The notes below the pieces were generated by a model, which made no database searches, was not told where the DNA came from, and saw only the letters and a program-made list of their open reading frames with translations. Source: Sphingopyxis sp. H050 (lineage in GTDB: Bacteria > Pseudomonadota > Alphaproteobacteria > Sphingomonadales > Sphingomonadaceae). Taken from it: a stretch of DNA of 64,000 nt. The translations under genes were made by a program, and so were the position numbers. The DNA lies in NCBI RefSeq assembly GCF_001468265.1, contig NZ_LNRZ01000006.1, positions 62,001-126,000 of the forward strand. Direction: 5' to 3'. Each line of letters starts with the position of its first letter. Position 1 is the first letter of the stretch. Positions 42,402 to 51,998 of the stretch are shown here, one piece after another.

Positions 42402-44897
42402 ATGACATACCGTGCGCTGTTGGCGGCCAGTTCGGCTGGCCTGTTCCTGCTTCCCGTCGCTGCGATGGCACAAGGTGCCGCCCCGCCTGCCGACCGGGCG
42501 TCGAGCGAGGACGTTCTCGACCTCGATGCCATCATCGTCACCGCGACGCCGCGCGGCGGCAACCGCCTCGATAGCTCTGTATCGGTCAGCGTCTTGTCGG
42601 AATCGGCCGTGGCCGAAGCGGCGCCGCGTACGACAGCCGAAATTTTCCGGCAGATCCCGGGCATCCGGTCCGAAGCCACCGGCGGCGACGGCAATGCCAA
42701 TATCGCGGTGCGCGGTCTGCCCGTTGCATCGGGGGGCGCCAAATTCCTCCAGCTGCAGGAAGACGGCCTGCCGGTGATGCAGTTCGGCGACATCGCCTTC
42801 GGCAATGCCGACATTTTTCTGCGCGCTGACCAGACCGTCGCATCGATCCAGGCGGTGCGCGGCGGATCGGCCTCGACGCTGGCGTCGAACGCCCCCGGCG
42901 GCGTGATCAACTTCCTGTCGAAGGACGGCAGCGAGGCCGGCGGCGTCGTCATGGCGACACTCGGCCTCGATTATGAGGAATATCGGCTCGACTTCAACTA
43001 TGGCGCCCCGCTCGGCGACAAGACGCGCTTCAACATCGGCGGCTTCTGGCGCGAAGGCGAAGGGCCGCGGAACGCCGGCTATAACGGCAACAGCGGCTAC
43101 CAGATCAAAGCGAACCTGACCCAGGAGTTCGATTCGGGCTATATTCGCCTCTATGCCAAGCGCCTCGACGATCGCGCGATCGGCTACCTGCCGATGCCGA
43201 CCCTGGTGACGGGCAGCAATGCGGATCCGAAATATCAGTCCTTCCCGGGCTTCAACATCAAATCGGACACCCCGCACAGCGCCTTCTTCACCACCGACGT
43301 CGGGCTCGATGGCAATAACAATCGCCGGACGACCGACATAACCGACGGCATGCATCCCGTGGTCACCGCGGTCGGGTTCGAGGCGGTGTTCGAACCTGCC
43401 GACGGCTTTCGGGTCGAAAACCGCTTCCGCTGGTCCGAAGTCAGCGGCCGCTTCGTCTCGCCCTTCCCGTCCGAAGTCGGCGGCGCCCAGGCCCTTGCCA
43501 ATTCGACCGGCGCCTATCTGCTGACCGGCGATTTCGCCGGTGCGGTCCCTGTCGGCACGACCTTTTCGCTACGCTACGCCAATGGCCCCAATGCGGGCCA
43601 AGCGATCAACCCGGCCTCACTCAACGGCAATGGCCTGCTGATGCGCACGCATTTGTTCAATGTGGAGATCAACGATTTCGGGGGCTTCACCAACGATTTC
43701 AAGCTCAGCAAGGACATCGGCCCCGCGACGCTGACCGCCGGTTTCTACAAGGCGCGCCAGAATATCGACATGGACTGGGTGTGGAACAGCTATCTCATGG
43801 AAGTGAAGGGCGACAATGCGGCGCTGGTCAATGTGGTCAACAATGCCACCGGACAGGTGCTGACGCAGAACGGCCTCTATGCCTATGGCGTGCCTTTCTG
43901 GGGCAATTGCTGCCAGCGCAGCTATAATGCGACCTACGACATCGATGCGCCTTACGCAGCGCTCGGGCTCGATTTTGACGCGCTGACGCTCGACGCCAGC
44001 GTCCGCTACGATCATGTCCGCGCGCGCGGCGACTATGCCGGTTCGCTTCAGGCGACGAATTTCGACGTCAATGGCGACGGCACGATCCAGCCGGTCGAAC
44101 GCAGCGTGTCACTGATCGACAATGGCCGGCCCAGCCCGGTCCATTACAACGTCGGTTACTGGTCCTGGTCGCTCGGCGCCAATTACCGCCTGTCGGACGA
44201 CGCCGCGGTGTTCGCACGCGCCAGCCGCGGCGGGCGCGCCAACGCCGACCGCCTGCTGTTCGGGGTCGTGCGCCCCGACGGGTCGGTGCGCAAGGCGGAC
44301 GCGATCGACTATGTGACGCAATATGAGGTCGGCGTAAAATATCGCAGCGGTCCGTTCGGTCTGTTCCTGACCGGCTTCCACGCCACCACCCAGGAACAGA
44401 ATTTCGAGGTCACCAGCGGCCGCTTCCTCAACCGCACCTACAAGGCGACCGGCGTCGAGCTGGAAGGCGCATTCCGGTCGGGTATCTTCGACCTGCGTCT
44501 CGGCGCGACCTATACCGATGCCGAAATTTCGAAGGACGCGATCTCGCCCGCCAATGAAGGCAACACGCCGCGCCGCCAGGCCAATCTGATCTATCAGATC
44601 ACCCCGGCGGTCGATTTCGACCTGGTGCGCGCGGGCTTCAATATCGTCGGCACGACCAAAGCCTTCGCGCAGGACAACAACCAGCTGGTGTTCCCCGCCT
44701 ATACGCAGGTCAACGCCTTCGTCAATTTCAGGCCGCTCGACAATGTCGAGCTGTCGCTCAACGCCAACAATCTTTTCAATGTCACCGGGATTACCGAGGC
44801 GGAGGAAGGCGCAATCGTGCCAGGCGCGAATAATTTCATTCGTGCCCGATCGATCAACGGCCGGACCGTCTCGGCCTCGTTGCGGTTCGAATTCTGA
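42402..44897 (+). CDS. TonB-dependent outer-membrane receptor, probably for sucrose
   Basis: 831 aa from ATG 42402 (GGGAG 8 nt upstream), with signal peptide MTYRALLAASSAGLFLLPVA. TonB box and plug: DLDAIIVTATPRGGNRLDSS, EIFRQIPGIRSEATG, NIAVRGLPVASGGAKF, SASTLASNAPGGVINFLSK; the barrel ends with ARSINGRTVSASLRFEF, terminal Phe as in outer-membrane barrels. It diverges from the permease across two LacI operators and precedes a GH68 enzyme, so it likely imports sucrose or a fructan as part of a carbohydrate-utilisation TonB system. Some members of this class move other ligands. Confidence 0.9.
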   Translation: MTYRALLAASSAGLFLLPVAAMAQGAAPPADRASSEDVLDLDAIIVTATPRGGNRLDSSVSVSVLSESAVAEAAPRTTAEIFRQIPGIRSEATGGDGNANIAVRGLPVASGGAKFLQLQEDGLPVMQFGDIAFGNADIFLRADQTVASIQAVRGGSASTLASNAPGGVINFLSKDGSEAGGVVMATLGLDYEEYRLDFNYGAPLGDKTRFNIGGFWREGEGPRNAGYNGNSGYQIKANLTQEFDSGYIRLYAKRLDDRAIGYLPMPTLVTGSNADPKYQSFPGFNIKSDTPHSAFFTTDVGLDGNNNRRTTDITDGMHPVVTAVGFEAVFEPADGFRVENRFRWSEVSGRFVSPFPSEVGGAQALANSTGAYLLTGDFAGAVPVGTTFSLRYANGPNAGQAINPASLNGNGLLMRTHLFNVEINDFGGFTNDFKLSKDIGPATLTAGFYKARQNIDMDWVWNSYLMEVKGDNAALVNVVNNATGQVLTQNGLYAYGVPFWGNCCQRSYNATYDIDAPYAALGLDFDALTLDASVRYDHVRARGDYAGSLQATNFDVNGDGTIQPVERSVSLIDNGRPSPVHYNVGYWSWSLGANYRLSDDAAVFARASRGGRANADRLLFGVVRPDGSVRKADAIDYVTQYEVGVKYRSGPFGLFLTGFHATTQEQNFEVTSGRFLNRTYKATGVELEGAFRSGIFDLRLGATYTDAEISKDAISPANEGNTPRRQANLIYQITPAVDFDLVRAGFNIVGTTKAFAQDNNQLVFPAYTQVNAFVNFRPLDNVELSLNANNLFNVTGITEAEEGAIVPGANNFIRARSINGRTVSASLRFEF

Positions 44898-44918
44898 ACC
44901 GCGCTGGGTCGCAGGGCA

Positions 44919-44948
44919 CAGGAATGCCGGTTTCGGCCGGCATTCCTG
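44919..44948 (+). terminator. Perfect 12-bp hairpin between receptor and GH68 genes
   Basis: CAGGAATGCCGG, 6-nt loop TTTCGG, CCGGCATTCCTG. It lacks a U-run, so it is more likely an mRNA-processing or attenuation element that lowers GH68 expression relative to the receptor. Confidence 0.5.
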
Positions 44949-44974
44949 ATGCTTTGCCTGAGGAGTCAAAAGCA

Positions 44975-46120
44975 ATGCCGATCTCGCAGATCGCGACGAC
45001 AGGCATCCACACGATGCACTGGCGGCTTGCCGCCGGCCAGCGGATCGAAGCCGCCGCCCCTGCGCGCGCGCCGGTGCTGTGCGCCGCCGACGTCCGGCGC
45101 GCCGCGTCCGACCTCGACATCTGGGACGCCTGGCCGCTCGCCGATGTCACGGGGCAGCCGGTCGAGTGGCGCGGCGGCGAATTGTGGTTCGCGCTCGCCG
45201 CGCCGGTCGGGGCCGATCCCGAACAGCGGCATTTTGCGGCGCGCATCCACCATTTCCATCGTCTTGCCAACGGCTTCCAACACCTCGGCCCGACGCTGCC
45301 AACGGGTTTTTCCGCCGGCAGCCGCGAATGGTCGGGCTCGGCCCGGCTGGACGAGGGCGACGTGCATCTCTATTTCACCGCCGCGGGCCGGCGCGGCGAG
45401 AGCAATCCGAGCTATCTGCAGCGCTTGTTCGTGACCAGCGCGCCACTCGGCGATCAGACCGAGGCGATCTTTGGCCGCTGGTCGGCGCCGCGCGAGCTGC
45501 TGACGCCCGGCGGCGTCTATCTCGACGCCGACGCACCGGGCGGGCGGCTCGGCGAGATCAAGGCGTTCCGCGATCCCTTTGCGTGGCGCGGCGACGCCGG
45601 CGAGGAGTATCTGCTCTTTACCGCATCCTCTGCGCGCGCGCCGGGGCCGCATAATGGCCTTGTCGGGCTGGCGAAGGCCGCCGGCGATGGGAATTATCGC
45701 GCGCTGCCGCCGCTGATCGACGCGACAGGGACGAACAACGAACTCGAGCGTCCCCATATCGTCGCCCACCGCGGCCGCCTCTATCTGTTCTGGTCGACCC
45801 AGGCCAAGGTGTTCGCCCCCGGCATCGACGCGCCGACCGGCCTTTACGGCGCGGTCGCCGACCGGATCGAGGGTCCGTGGACGCTCCTCAACGATCACGG
45901 CCTGGTGCTTGCCAACCCCAACCGCGAACCCTTTCAGGCTTACAGCTGGTGGGTATTGCCCGATCTGTCGGTGGCCAGCTTTGTCGATTATTGGGGCATC
46001 GACGATCCGAGCGCCGCCAACAAGCCATCGGGGCGCAGCCATTTCGGCGGTACGTTTGCCCCTTTCCTGCATCTTGAACTGGATGGCACGCGCGCCCGCT
46101 TGAAGCAGGGGGTATTGTGA
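44975..46120 (+). CDS. GH68 beta-fructofuranosidase/levansucrase-family enzyme, cytoplasmic
   Basis: 381 aa, AGGAG 10 nt before ATG. GH68 signatures: SDLDIWDAWPLADV (nucleophile Asp51 in WDxWP), FSAGSREWSGSARL, FRDPFAW (transition-state stabiliser Asp near 200) and NNELERPHIV (acid/base Glu near 260). It splits sucrose to glucose and fructose and may also transfer fructosyl units. No signal peptide is seen, unlike secreted levansucrases, so it should work inside on imported sucrose. Its stop overlaps the fructokinase GTG (GTGA). Confidence 0.88.
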   Translation: MPISQIATTGIHTMHWRLAAGQRIEAAAPARAPVLCAADVRRAASDLDIWDAWPLADVTGQPVEWRGGELWFALAAPVGADPEQRHFAARIHHFHRLANGFQHLGPTLPTGFSAGSREWSGSARLDEGDVHLYFTAAGRRGESNPSYLQRLFVTSAPLGDQTEAIFGRWSAPRELLTPGGVYLDADAPGGRLGEIKAFRDPFAWRGDAGEEYLLFTASSARAPGPHNGLVGLAKAAGDGNYRALPPLIDATGTNNELERPHIVAHRGRLYLFWSTQAKVFAPGIDAPTGLYGAVADRIEGPWTLLNDHGLVLANPNREPFQAYSWWVLPDLSVASFVDYWGIDDPSAANKPSGRSHFGGTFAPFLHLELDGTRARLKQGVL

Positions 46121-47016
46121 TCGAGGAACTGGCCGGCGTCGAGCTTGGCGGCACCAAGACGATCGTCGTGCGGGGCAGGCCCGGCGCGATCCGCGACCGC
46201 GTCGAATTTCCCACCCTGTCCCCCGATTCCACTTTGAGGCACGCTGCCGATATCATCGAGGCGTGGCACGCCGAGCGGGCGATAGCGGCGCTTGGCATCG
46301 CCAGCTTCGGCCCGGTCCGCGTCGACGAGCGCGCACCGGACTATAGCGAGATTCTGACCACGCCGAAGCCCGGCTGGAGCGGCGCTCGCGTGCGCACGCT
46401 GCTGTGCGAGCGACTGGAGCTGCCGACCGCGATCGATACGGATGTCAACGCCGCGGCGCTCGCCGAATATGCGCTGGGCGCGGCGCAAGATTGTGCAATC
46501 ATGGTCTATGTCACGATCGGAACCGGGATCGGCGGCGGCATCCTCGTCGATGGCAAGCCGGTGCACGGCATTTTGCATCCCGAGATCGGCCATCTGCGTT
46601 TGCGCCGCGCCGCCGGCGATCGGTTCGCGGGACATTGTCCGTTTCACGGCGACTGCCTCGAAGGCCTGGTAAGCGGGCCTGCGCTCGCGGCGCGCTTCGG
46701 GCGTCACCCAGCCGAAGTGCCCTCCGATGATCCGGCCTGGCAACCCGTTGCCGCCGACCTTGCCGAGCTGGTCGCCTCGCTGATCCTGAGCTACTCACCC
46801 CAGCGGATCGTGATCGGCGGTGGCGTGGCGCAGCGGCAGACGCACCTGCTCACCGCTGCAACAGCGGCGGTCCCGCGTCTCCTGGCGGCATATCTTACAG
46901 ATGTAACTGCAAAACAGCTGCGCGAACTTGTGGTCACCCCTGACCTTGAGGATGATGCTGGACCGACCGGCGCTTTACTCCTCGCCCGACGCGCGAGCGA
47001 AGCTTCGCGGGCTTAA
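46117..47016 (+). CDS. ROK-family fructokinase
   Basis: 299 aa, GTG start overlapping the GH68 stop. ROK fold: GVELGGTKTIVVRG (phosphate 1), PTAIDTDVNAAALAEYALGA, VYVTIGTGIGGGILVDGKPV, then the zinc-binding HPEIGHLRLRRAAGD...GHCPFHGDCLEGLVSGPAL with His and Cys ligands. It phosphorylates fructose released by the GH68 enzyme. The end of the coding region converges with the LysR gene. The zinc motif supports the ROK fructokinase subtype over glucokinase. Confidence 0.88.
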   Translation: MIEELAGVELGGTKTIVVRGRPGAIRDRVEFPTLSPDSTLRHAADIIEAWHAERAIAALGIASFGPVRVDERAPDYSEILTTPKPGWSGARVRTLLCERLELPTAIDTDVNAAALAEYALGAAQDCAIMVYVTIGTGIGGGILVDGKPVHGILHPEIGHLRLRRAAGDRFAGHCPFHGDCLEGLVSGPALAARFGRHPAEVPSDDPAWQPVAADLAELVASLILSYSPQRIVIGGGVAQRQTHLLTAATAAVPRLLAAYLTDVTAKQLRELVVTPDLEDDAGPTGALLLARRASEASRA

Positions 47017-47115
47017 ACGGCGACTAAAGACGACGGTGGTCAGAATGACAGCGTCCGAGGCAAGGGCACCCCAAGGCGCTATTCGTCCGACCGCTTGGCA
47101 AACGCGCGATCGACC

Positions 47116-48027
47116 TCAAGGCGGTGCGAGCCGCCCGGCGGCAAAGTCGCGTGCGAGCGCGATGAAGGCCTGAAAGGCGGCGGAGGAATTGCGCCGATTG
47201 GAATAATAGAGGCACAGCGGCGCCAGCGGCGGCGTCCAGTCTTCGAGAATGCGGATGAGGCGGCCCGCCGCGATGTCTTCGCGCACATCGGCTTCCATGA
47301 AATAACCGATTCCCACGCCGTTTGTTACGGCGATCCGGGCAAGCGATGCCTCGTCCAAGGTGATCGGCCCCTCGACATCGAGCTGTAATTCCTCGCCGCC
47401 CTTCTCGAACCGCCATCGGAACAACGCGCCATTGGGAAGCCGGATGCGAACGCAGGGATAAGCAAGCAGTTCCTGCGGCACTTTGGGGATCGCCCTGCCT
47501 TCGAAAAAGGCGGGGGACGCGGTAACCGCCATGCGTCGCATCTGGCCCAGCGGAATGGCTATCGCATCGCTGGGCACCAGATCTTGGCTGCGCACGCCCA
47601 GGTCGAAGCCCGCCGCCACGACGTCGACCAGCCGCCCCTCGGTGACGATATCGATATGAACCTGCGGATAGCGCTGCAGATAGGTCAATATCAGCGGCGC
47701 CATGATTTCGCGCGCTGCCGTCGCGAAGGCATTGATGCGCAGCGTGCCGGACGGCATCTGCTGCTGCGAGCGCGCGGTATCCATCGCTTTTTGGATGCCC
47801 TCGAACGCCGGCTTGATCTGTGCAACGAAGATCCGCCCTGCATAGGTCAGCGAGACGCTGCGCGTTGTGCGATTGAACAACCGCACCGCAAGCTCCCGTT
47901 CGAGTTTCGCTATCGCGTTGCTGATCGCGGTGGTCGACATGCCAAGCTCGAGCGCCGCTGCGCGGAACGAGCCGCATCGAACGATCGCGAGAACAGCTTC
48001 GAGCTCGATAAGTGAATGACGGATCAT
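47116..48027 (-). CDS. LysR-family transcriptional regulator
   Basis: About 303 aa from ATG 48027 ([15 protein letters not shown]). HTH_1 domain: [40 protein letters not shown], then a substrate-binding domain ([40 protein letters not shown]). The wHTH helix and RTTRSVSLT are of the group often placed beside SDR/NTF2-like genes. It is divergent from the NTF2-like-SDR pair at 48124, which it likely controls. Both the SDR pair and the regulator probably share the 96-bp promoter region. Confidence 0.9.
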   Translation of the reverse strand: MIRHSLIELEAVLAIVRCGSFRAAALELGMSTTAISNAIAKLERELAVRLFNRTTRSVSLTYAGRIFVAQIKPAFEGIQKAMDTARSQQQMPSGTLRINAFATAAREIMAPLILTYLQRYPQVHIDIVTEGRLVDVVAAGFDLGVRSQDLVPSDAIAIPLGQMRRMAVTASPAFFEGRAIPKVPQELLAYPCVRIRLPNGALFRWRFEKGGEELQLDVEGPITLDEASLARIAVTNGVGIGYFMEADVREDIAAGRLIRILEDWTPPLAPLCLYYSNRRNSSAAFQAFIALARDFAAGRLAPP

Positions 48028-48123
48028 TATCCCGATTTCCGTAACACGACATCGCGATTTGTCTCGATTATCAGGCGAGATGTCCATCGCTAAATTGGCC
48101 TCGCAACAATCGAGGAGATGATC

Positions 48124-48453
48124 ATGTCATTGAAACTACCCAAGCCGATCGCCGCCTTTATCGAGGCCAATGCGCGCCTCGATCTCGACGGCATGATGAA
48201 GCCCTTCCTGCCTGACGCGGTTTTCACGGACAACGGCAAGGATTTCGTCGGACAAGCCGAGATTCGCAGGCTGCTCAAGGACGAAGCGATCGCGGTCAAG
48301 GCGATCTTCGAGCCCGACACTTATCGGGAGGAAGGCGGCGATATCGTGCTCGAAGGTCCCGCCCACGGCGAATTCCCCGGCAGCCCGCTTCGGTTCACCT
48401 ATCGCTTCAAGCTGGAAGGCGACGCCATCAAAGCCCTGGAGACGACGGTATGA
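48124..48453 (+). CDS. NTF2/SnoaL-like protein
   Basis: 109 aa. NTF2-like cone fold: [40 protein letters not shown], then a beta-strand end ([20 protein letters not shown]). ATG 48124 has GAGGAG 6 nt upstream. Function unknown; such proteins range from ketosteroid-isomerase-like enzymes to binding proteins. It overlaps the SDR gene by 4 bp (ATGA), so the two act together under the divergent LysR. Confidence 0.78.
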   Translation: MSLKLPKPIAAFIEANARLDLDGMMKPFLPDAVFTDNGKDFVGQAEIRRLLKDEAIAVKAIFEPDTYREEGGDIVLEGPAHGEFPGSPLRFTYRFKLEGDAIKALETTV

Positions 48454-49238
48454 GCATCAAGGCAGATCCGACCGAGTTCGCCGGCAAGCGTGTCCTTGTC
48501 AGCGGCGGCACCAAGGGGCTTGGCCGTGCCACGGTCGAACGCTTCCTTGCCGGCGGAGCCCGTGTCGTCACGGCCGCCCGCACGATCAAGGATCCCATCG
48601 ACGGCGTCGAATATGTCCAGGCCGACCTCACGACCGCGGAGGGCGGCGAAGCGTTGGCCAAGGCGGCACTCGAGCGGCTGGGCGGCATCGACATCCTCGC
48701 CCATGTCGTCGGCGGCTCGGCTTCACCGGCGGGTGGGTTCGCCGCGCTGACGGACGATCACTGGCTCGCCGAGCTGAACCTCAACCTGCTGGCGACGGTC
48801 CGGCTCGACCGGCTGCTGATCCCGCAGATGCTCGAGCGGGGCAAGGGCACCGTGGTGCATGTCACGTCGATCCAGTCGGTCCTGCCGCTGCCCGAGTCCA
48901 CCACCGGCTATGCCACTGCCAAGGCGGCGCTGAGGACCTACAGCAAATCGATCTCGAAAGAGCTCGGCCCCAAGGGTGTTCGCGTAAACTCCGTCTCGCC
49001 GGGCTGGATCATGACCGAGGCTGTCGGGGACTTTCTCGAGATGCTCCGGGCAGCCAATGGCGGTACGATCGACGACGCGCGCCAGTCGGTGCTCGATGCC
49101 CTGGGCGGGATCCCGATCGGGCGGGGCGCCGAGCCCGAAGAGGTGGCGGACCTGATCGCCTATCTCGCGTCCGACCGCGCTGCCGCGATCCACGGCGCGG
49201 AGTTTGTCATCGATGGCGGGACGATCAGGACGGTGTGA
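48450..49238 (+). CDS. Short-chain dehydrogenase/reductase
   Basis: 262 aa classical SDR. Cofactor motif VLVSGGTKGLGRATVERFLA (TGxxxGxG form), catalytic Ser in HVTSIQSVLPLP, and YATAKAALRTYSKSISKELG with Tyr-x3-Lys, then VNSVSPGWIMTEA. NAD(P)H-dependent oxidoreductase of unknown substrate. The ARTIKDP after strand 2 suggests preference for NADPH, weakly. Translationally coupled to the NTF2-like gene. Confidence 0.92.
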   Translation: MSIKADPTEFAGKRVLVSGGTKGLGRATVERFLAGGARVVTAARTIKDPIDGVEYVQADLTTAEGGEALAKAALERLGGIDILAHVVGGSASPAGGFAALTDDHWLAELNLNLLATVRLDRLLIPQMLERGKGTVVHVTSIQSVLPLPESTTGYATAKAALRTYSKSISKELGPKGVRVNSVSPGWIMTEAVGDFLEMLRAANGGTIDDARQSVLDALGGIPIGRGAEPEEVADLIAYLASDRAAAIHGAEFVIDGGTIRTV

Positions 49239-49351
49239 AGAGGGCTTCCCGGCGTTCGCGGTATAGCTGAAGCCGGGAGGTCGCCGCCCCCTCACAGATC
49301 GATAACGGCGGCGCGCATTGAGCAGTGGGCCTCACCACGAGGCGCACGGCT

Positions 49352-49831
49352 TCACGCTGTGCGGAGGGCCTGCTCGACCCAATCCACAATCGCCGACGTC
49401 GGCATCGCTCCTGACGTGCGAGCGATCTCCTGACCCTTCCTGATCATGACCATGCTCGGAATGCCGCGAATGCCGTAACGCTGGGCTATCGCGGGCTGCG
49501 CCTCCGTGTCGAGCTTGCCCAGCCGCACCCGCGGCTCCAGCCGGGGCACCGCCATCTCGAAATTGGGCGTCATCATGCGGCATGGACCGCACCATTCCGC
49601 CCAGAAGTCGATCACGATCGGGACGTCGCTCTTGAGCGTGTGAGCATCAAAATTCGCGGCGTTGAGCTCGACGGCTTTGCCCTGGAAAAGCGGGTTGTGG
49701 CACCTGCCGCACTTCGGTTTCTGGTCGAGCTTTGCGCGGGGCACGCGGTTCAGCGACGCGTCGGTGGGGCAGGCGACGACCAACATCTCGGCCGCTGCTG
49801 CCGGTGGACGATCGCCGATCGTATCGGACAT
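49352..49831 (-). CDS. trxC: Thioredoxin 2 (TrxC-like) with incomplete zinc finger
   Basis: 159 aa from ATG 49831 (MSDTIGDRPP). The thioredoxin domain carries DFWAEWCGPCRMMTPNFEMA with the WCGPC active site and GIRGIPSMVM. The N-terminal extension is the TrxC zinc-finger region, VVACPTDASLNRVPRAKLDQ then KPKCGRCHNPLF. The usual first CxxC is broken here (CPTD; only one Cys), so three of the four zinc ligands remain. It reduces disulfides in the cytosol under oxidative stress. It heads toward the converging SDR and stands near the formaldehyde dehydrogenase and PfpI genes. Confidence 0.88.
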   Translation of the reverse strand: MSDTIGDRPPAAAAEMLVVACPTDASLNRVPRAKLDQKPKCGRCHNPLFQGKAVELNAANFDAHTLKSDVPIVIDFWAEWCGPCRMMTPNFEMAVPRLEPRVRLGKLDTEAQPAIAQRYGIRGIPSMVMIRKGQEIARTSGAMPTSAIVDWVEQALRTA

Positions 49832-49890
49832 GATAGCCTCCTGGCCGGTCGGGCGGCATGTCGCACCCAATGCCGCATCTGATCGTCGGG

Positions 49891-50592
49891 TCAGGCCGCG
49901 GAATCGGCCTTCGCGGCTGCGAGCGCGTCGAGCAAAGCGTCGGCCGCAGGCTGGCTTGAGGGCGGGTTCTGCCCCGTGATCAGCAATCCGTCGCGAACGA
50001 CATGGGGCACGAAAACACCTGCTTTGCTGAAATTGGCGCCAAGTCGCTTGAGCTCGTCCTCCAGCAGGAAGGGAACGACGTCCGTCAAGCCGACGGCTGC
50101 CTCCTCTTCATTCGTGAATCCTGTTACCGATTTTCCGGAAACCAAGGGTTTGCCATCGGCGCTTTGAACATTCTTCAGCACCGCAGGGGCATGACAGACG
50201 AGCGCCACGGATTTCCCCTGCGCCAAGGTCGCTTCGATCAAGGCTTTCGAATGGCTGTCGTCCACCAGATCCCACAGCGGCCCGTGACCGCCGGGGTAGA
50301 AAATGGCGTCGAAATCCGAAGCGTTCATTGTCGAGAGCCGCTCCGTCGAGCCGAGATGAGCCTGAGCGGCGGCATCCTCGTGAAACCGGCGCGTGGCATC
50401 CGTCTGCGCGTCGGGCTCGTCACTTTTGGGGTCGAGCGGAGGTTGCCCGCCCCTGGGGCTCGCCAGGGTGATTTCGTGCCCGGCGTCCTTCAGCACATAA
50501 TAGGGAGCGGCAAACTCCTCGAGCCAGAACCCCGTCTTCCGGCCGGTGTTGCCCAGCTGATCGTGACTCGTAAGAACCATCAGAATCTTCAT
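49891..50592 (-). CDS. DJ-1/PfpI (Hsp31-like) type 1 glutamine amidotransferase domain protein
   Basis: 233 aa from ATG 50592 (MKILMVLTSHDQLGNTGRKT), with GGAGG upstream; a longer frame exists without support. The nucleophile elbow is SVALVCHAPAVLKNV (Cys), and DFDAIFYPGGHGPLWDLVDD precedes it. The GRKTGFWLEEFAAPYYVL start is of the Hsp31/YhbO-like subgroup, chaperones or glyoxalase III-type enzymes that detoxify dicarbonyls. A stress role fits the neighbouring TrxC and formaldehyde dehydrogenase. Confidence 0.88.
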   Translation of the reverse strand: MKILMVLTSHDQLGNTGRKTGFWLEEFAAPYYVLKDAGHEITLASPRGGQPPLDPKSDEPDAQTDATRRFHEDAAAQAHLGSTERLSTMNASDFDAIFYPGGHGPLWDLVDDSHSKALIEATLAQGKSVALVCHAPAVLKNVQSADGKPLVSGKSVTGFTNEEEAAVGLTDVVPFLLEDELKRLGANFSKAGVFVPHVVRDGLLITGQNPPSSQPAADALLDALAAAKADSAA

Positions 50593-50756
50593 TGCTGCCT
50601 CCATCGCGCGCCCTCCCATCGAGGAAATGGGGCGTGGCGCAGTTCTGTCCACCCCGGCTGTTGCATCAGAAGCCGCCGTAGCTTGCAAATGGCGCGACCG
50701 ATGGTCATCGGCGGATCATCGGCCTTGGACGCATGTCGTTCGGCGACAGGGAACGC

Positions 50757-51998
50757 TCATGCCAGCGACTGCGGACGATCGCCGCTGGACAAAAGACCCG
50801 TCATGTTGTGCGGATCGATCACGAACTTCTTCGGCGACCCGTCCTGGAAGATCTTATAGGCGTCGACCGCCCCTTCCAGCGGGATCACCTCGGTATTCAG
50901 CAGCGGTGTCAGGTACGGCATGCGGTCCCAAAGGATCGCCATCATCAACTCGCGATTATAGCGCATCACGGGGCACTGGCCGGCGGTGAAGGTCGGCGAC
51001 TTCACCCATGCAGCGGGAAAGCCGAGCGCCATCAGACCCTGCTTGTTGAGCTCGGTCGGTGCGCCGGGGTCCTGACTGGTGTAGACCCCCGGGATACCCA
51101 TCGCCCCGGCGGGCCGGATCACCTCCATCATCGTGTTGATGACGGCCTCCTCGACGTTGTGCGAGCAGCCGTCCGGCCCGTTGCCGTGGCATTCGAGCCC
51201 GACGCAATCGACCGCCGCATCGACCCAGCGCGAGCCGGTGCCGAGGATGGCTTCGATCTGGTCGGCGACGGGGGTAGCGCTCGCCGGGTCGACGACTTCG
51301 TAGCCCGCCTGCGCGACCAGTTCGCGCCGGGCCGGGTTGGAATCGCCGACGATGATGCAGGACGCGCCGAGCAGCTGCGCGCTCGCGGCTGCGCAGCGGC
51401 CGACCGGCCCGGCGCCCGCAATATAGACGGTGGAGCCGGTTCCCACGCGCGCCTCGACGCAGCCATGATAGCCGGTGGGCAGGATGTCGGAGAGCAGGGT
51501 GAGATCCCTGATCTTCTCGATCGCCTGATCGCGATCGGGGAAGCGCAGCAACTGGAAGTCGGCCCAGGGCACCAGCATATATTCGGCCTGGCCGCCCTGC
51601 CACCCCCCCAGATTGAAGCCGTACGCGCCGCAGAAGCCGAGTTCCTCATTTGCGTTGAGGCAGACCTCGGTATGCCGTTCCCGGCAGTTGCGGCACGTGC
51701 CGCAGGAAACGTTGAACGGCACGGAGCAGATATCGCCGACCTTGACGCGCTCGACATGCGAGCCGACCTCCACCACCTCGCCGGTATTCTCATGGCCCAT
51801 CAGCATGCCTGCGGGGGCAGCGAAGCGGCCGTTATAGATGTGCAGATCGCTGCCGCAGATGTTCGTCGTCACGATCTTGAGGATGACGGCGTGCTTGATC
51901 TTCCTGCCCTGCGGGTCCTGAAGCTTCGGATAATCCTGTTCCTGGAGCGCCATCTTGTGGGGTTCCAGGAACGTGATGGCGCGATTGGCTGTTGGCAT
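50757..51998 (-). CDS. fdhA: Glutathione-independent formaldehyde dehydrogenase / formaldehyde dismutase family
   Basis: 413 aa zinc-dependent alcohol dehydrogenase superfamily. Catalytic zinc region ICGSDLHIYNGRF and GHENTGEVVEVGS; structural zinc Cys in VSCGTCRNCRERHTEVC; Rossmann motif VYIAGAGPVGRCAAASAQLL. Features such as ADFQLLRFPDRDQA and GQCPVMRYNRELM are those of P. putida FdhA-like enzymes, which oxidise free formaldehyde with bound NAD. Probably detoxifies formaldehyde in the cytosol. A direct-repeat site lies about 180 bp upstream of its start. Confidence 0.9.
   Translation of the reverse strand: MPTANRAITFLEPHKMALQEQDYPKLQDPQGRKIKHAVILKIVTTNICGSDLHIYNGRFAAPAGMLMGHENTGEVVEVGSHVERVKVGDICSVPFNVSCGTCRNCRERHTEVCLNANEELGFCGAYGFNLGGWQGGQAEYMLVPWADFQLLRFPDRDQAIEKIRDLTLLSDILPTGYHGCVEARVGTGSTVYIAGAGPVGRCAAASAQLLGASCIIVGDSNPARRELVAQAGYEVVDPASATPVADQIEAILGTGSRWVDAAVDCVGLECHGNGPDGCSHNVEEAVINTMMEVIRPAGAMGIPGVYTSQDPGAPTELNKQGLMALGFPAAWVKSPTFTAGQCPVMRYNRELMMAILWDRMPYLTPLLNTEVIPLEGAVDAYKIFQDGSPKKFVIDPHNMTGLLSSGDRPQSLA

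Noticed and set aside
42408..42480. A longer TonB receptor start at 42360
   Set aside because: The added residues (MQGDESKKNFGRLA) precede a complete signal peptide, and GGGAG correctly positions ATG 42402.
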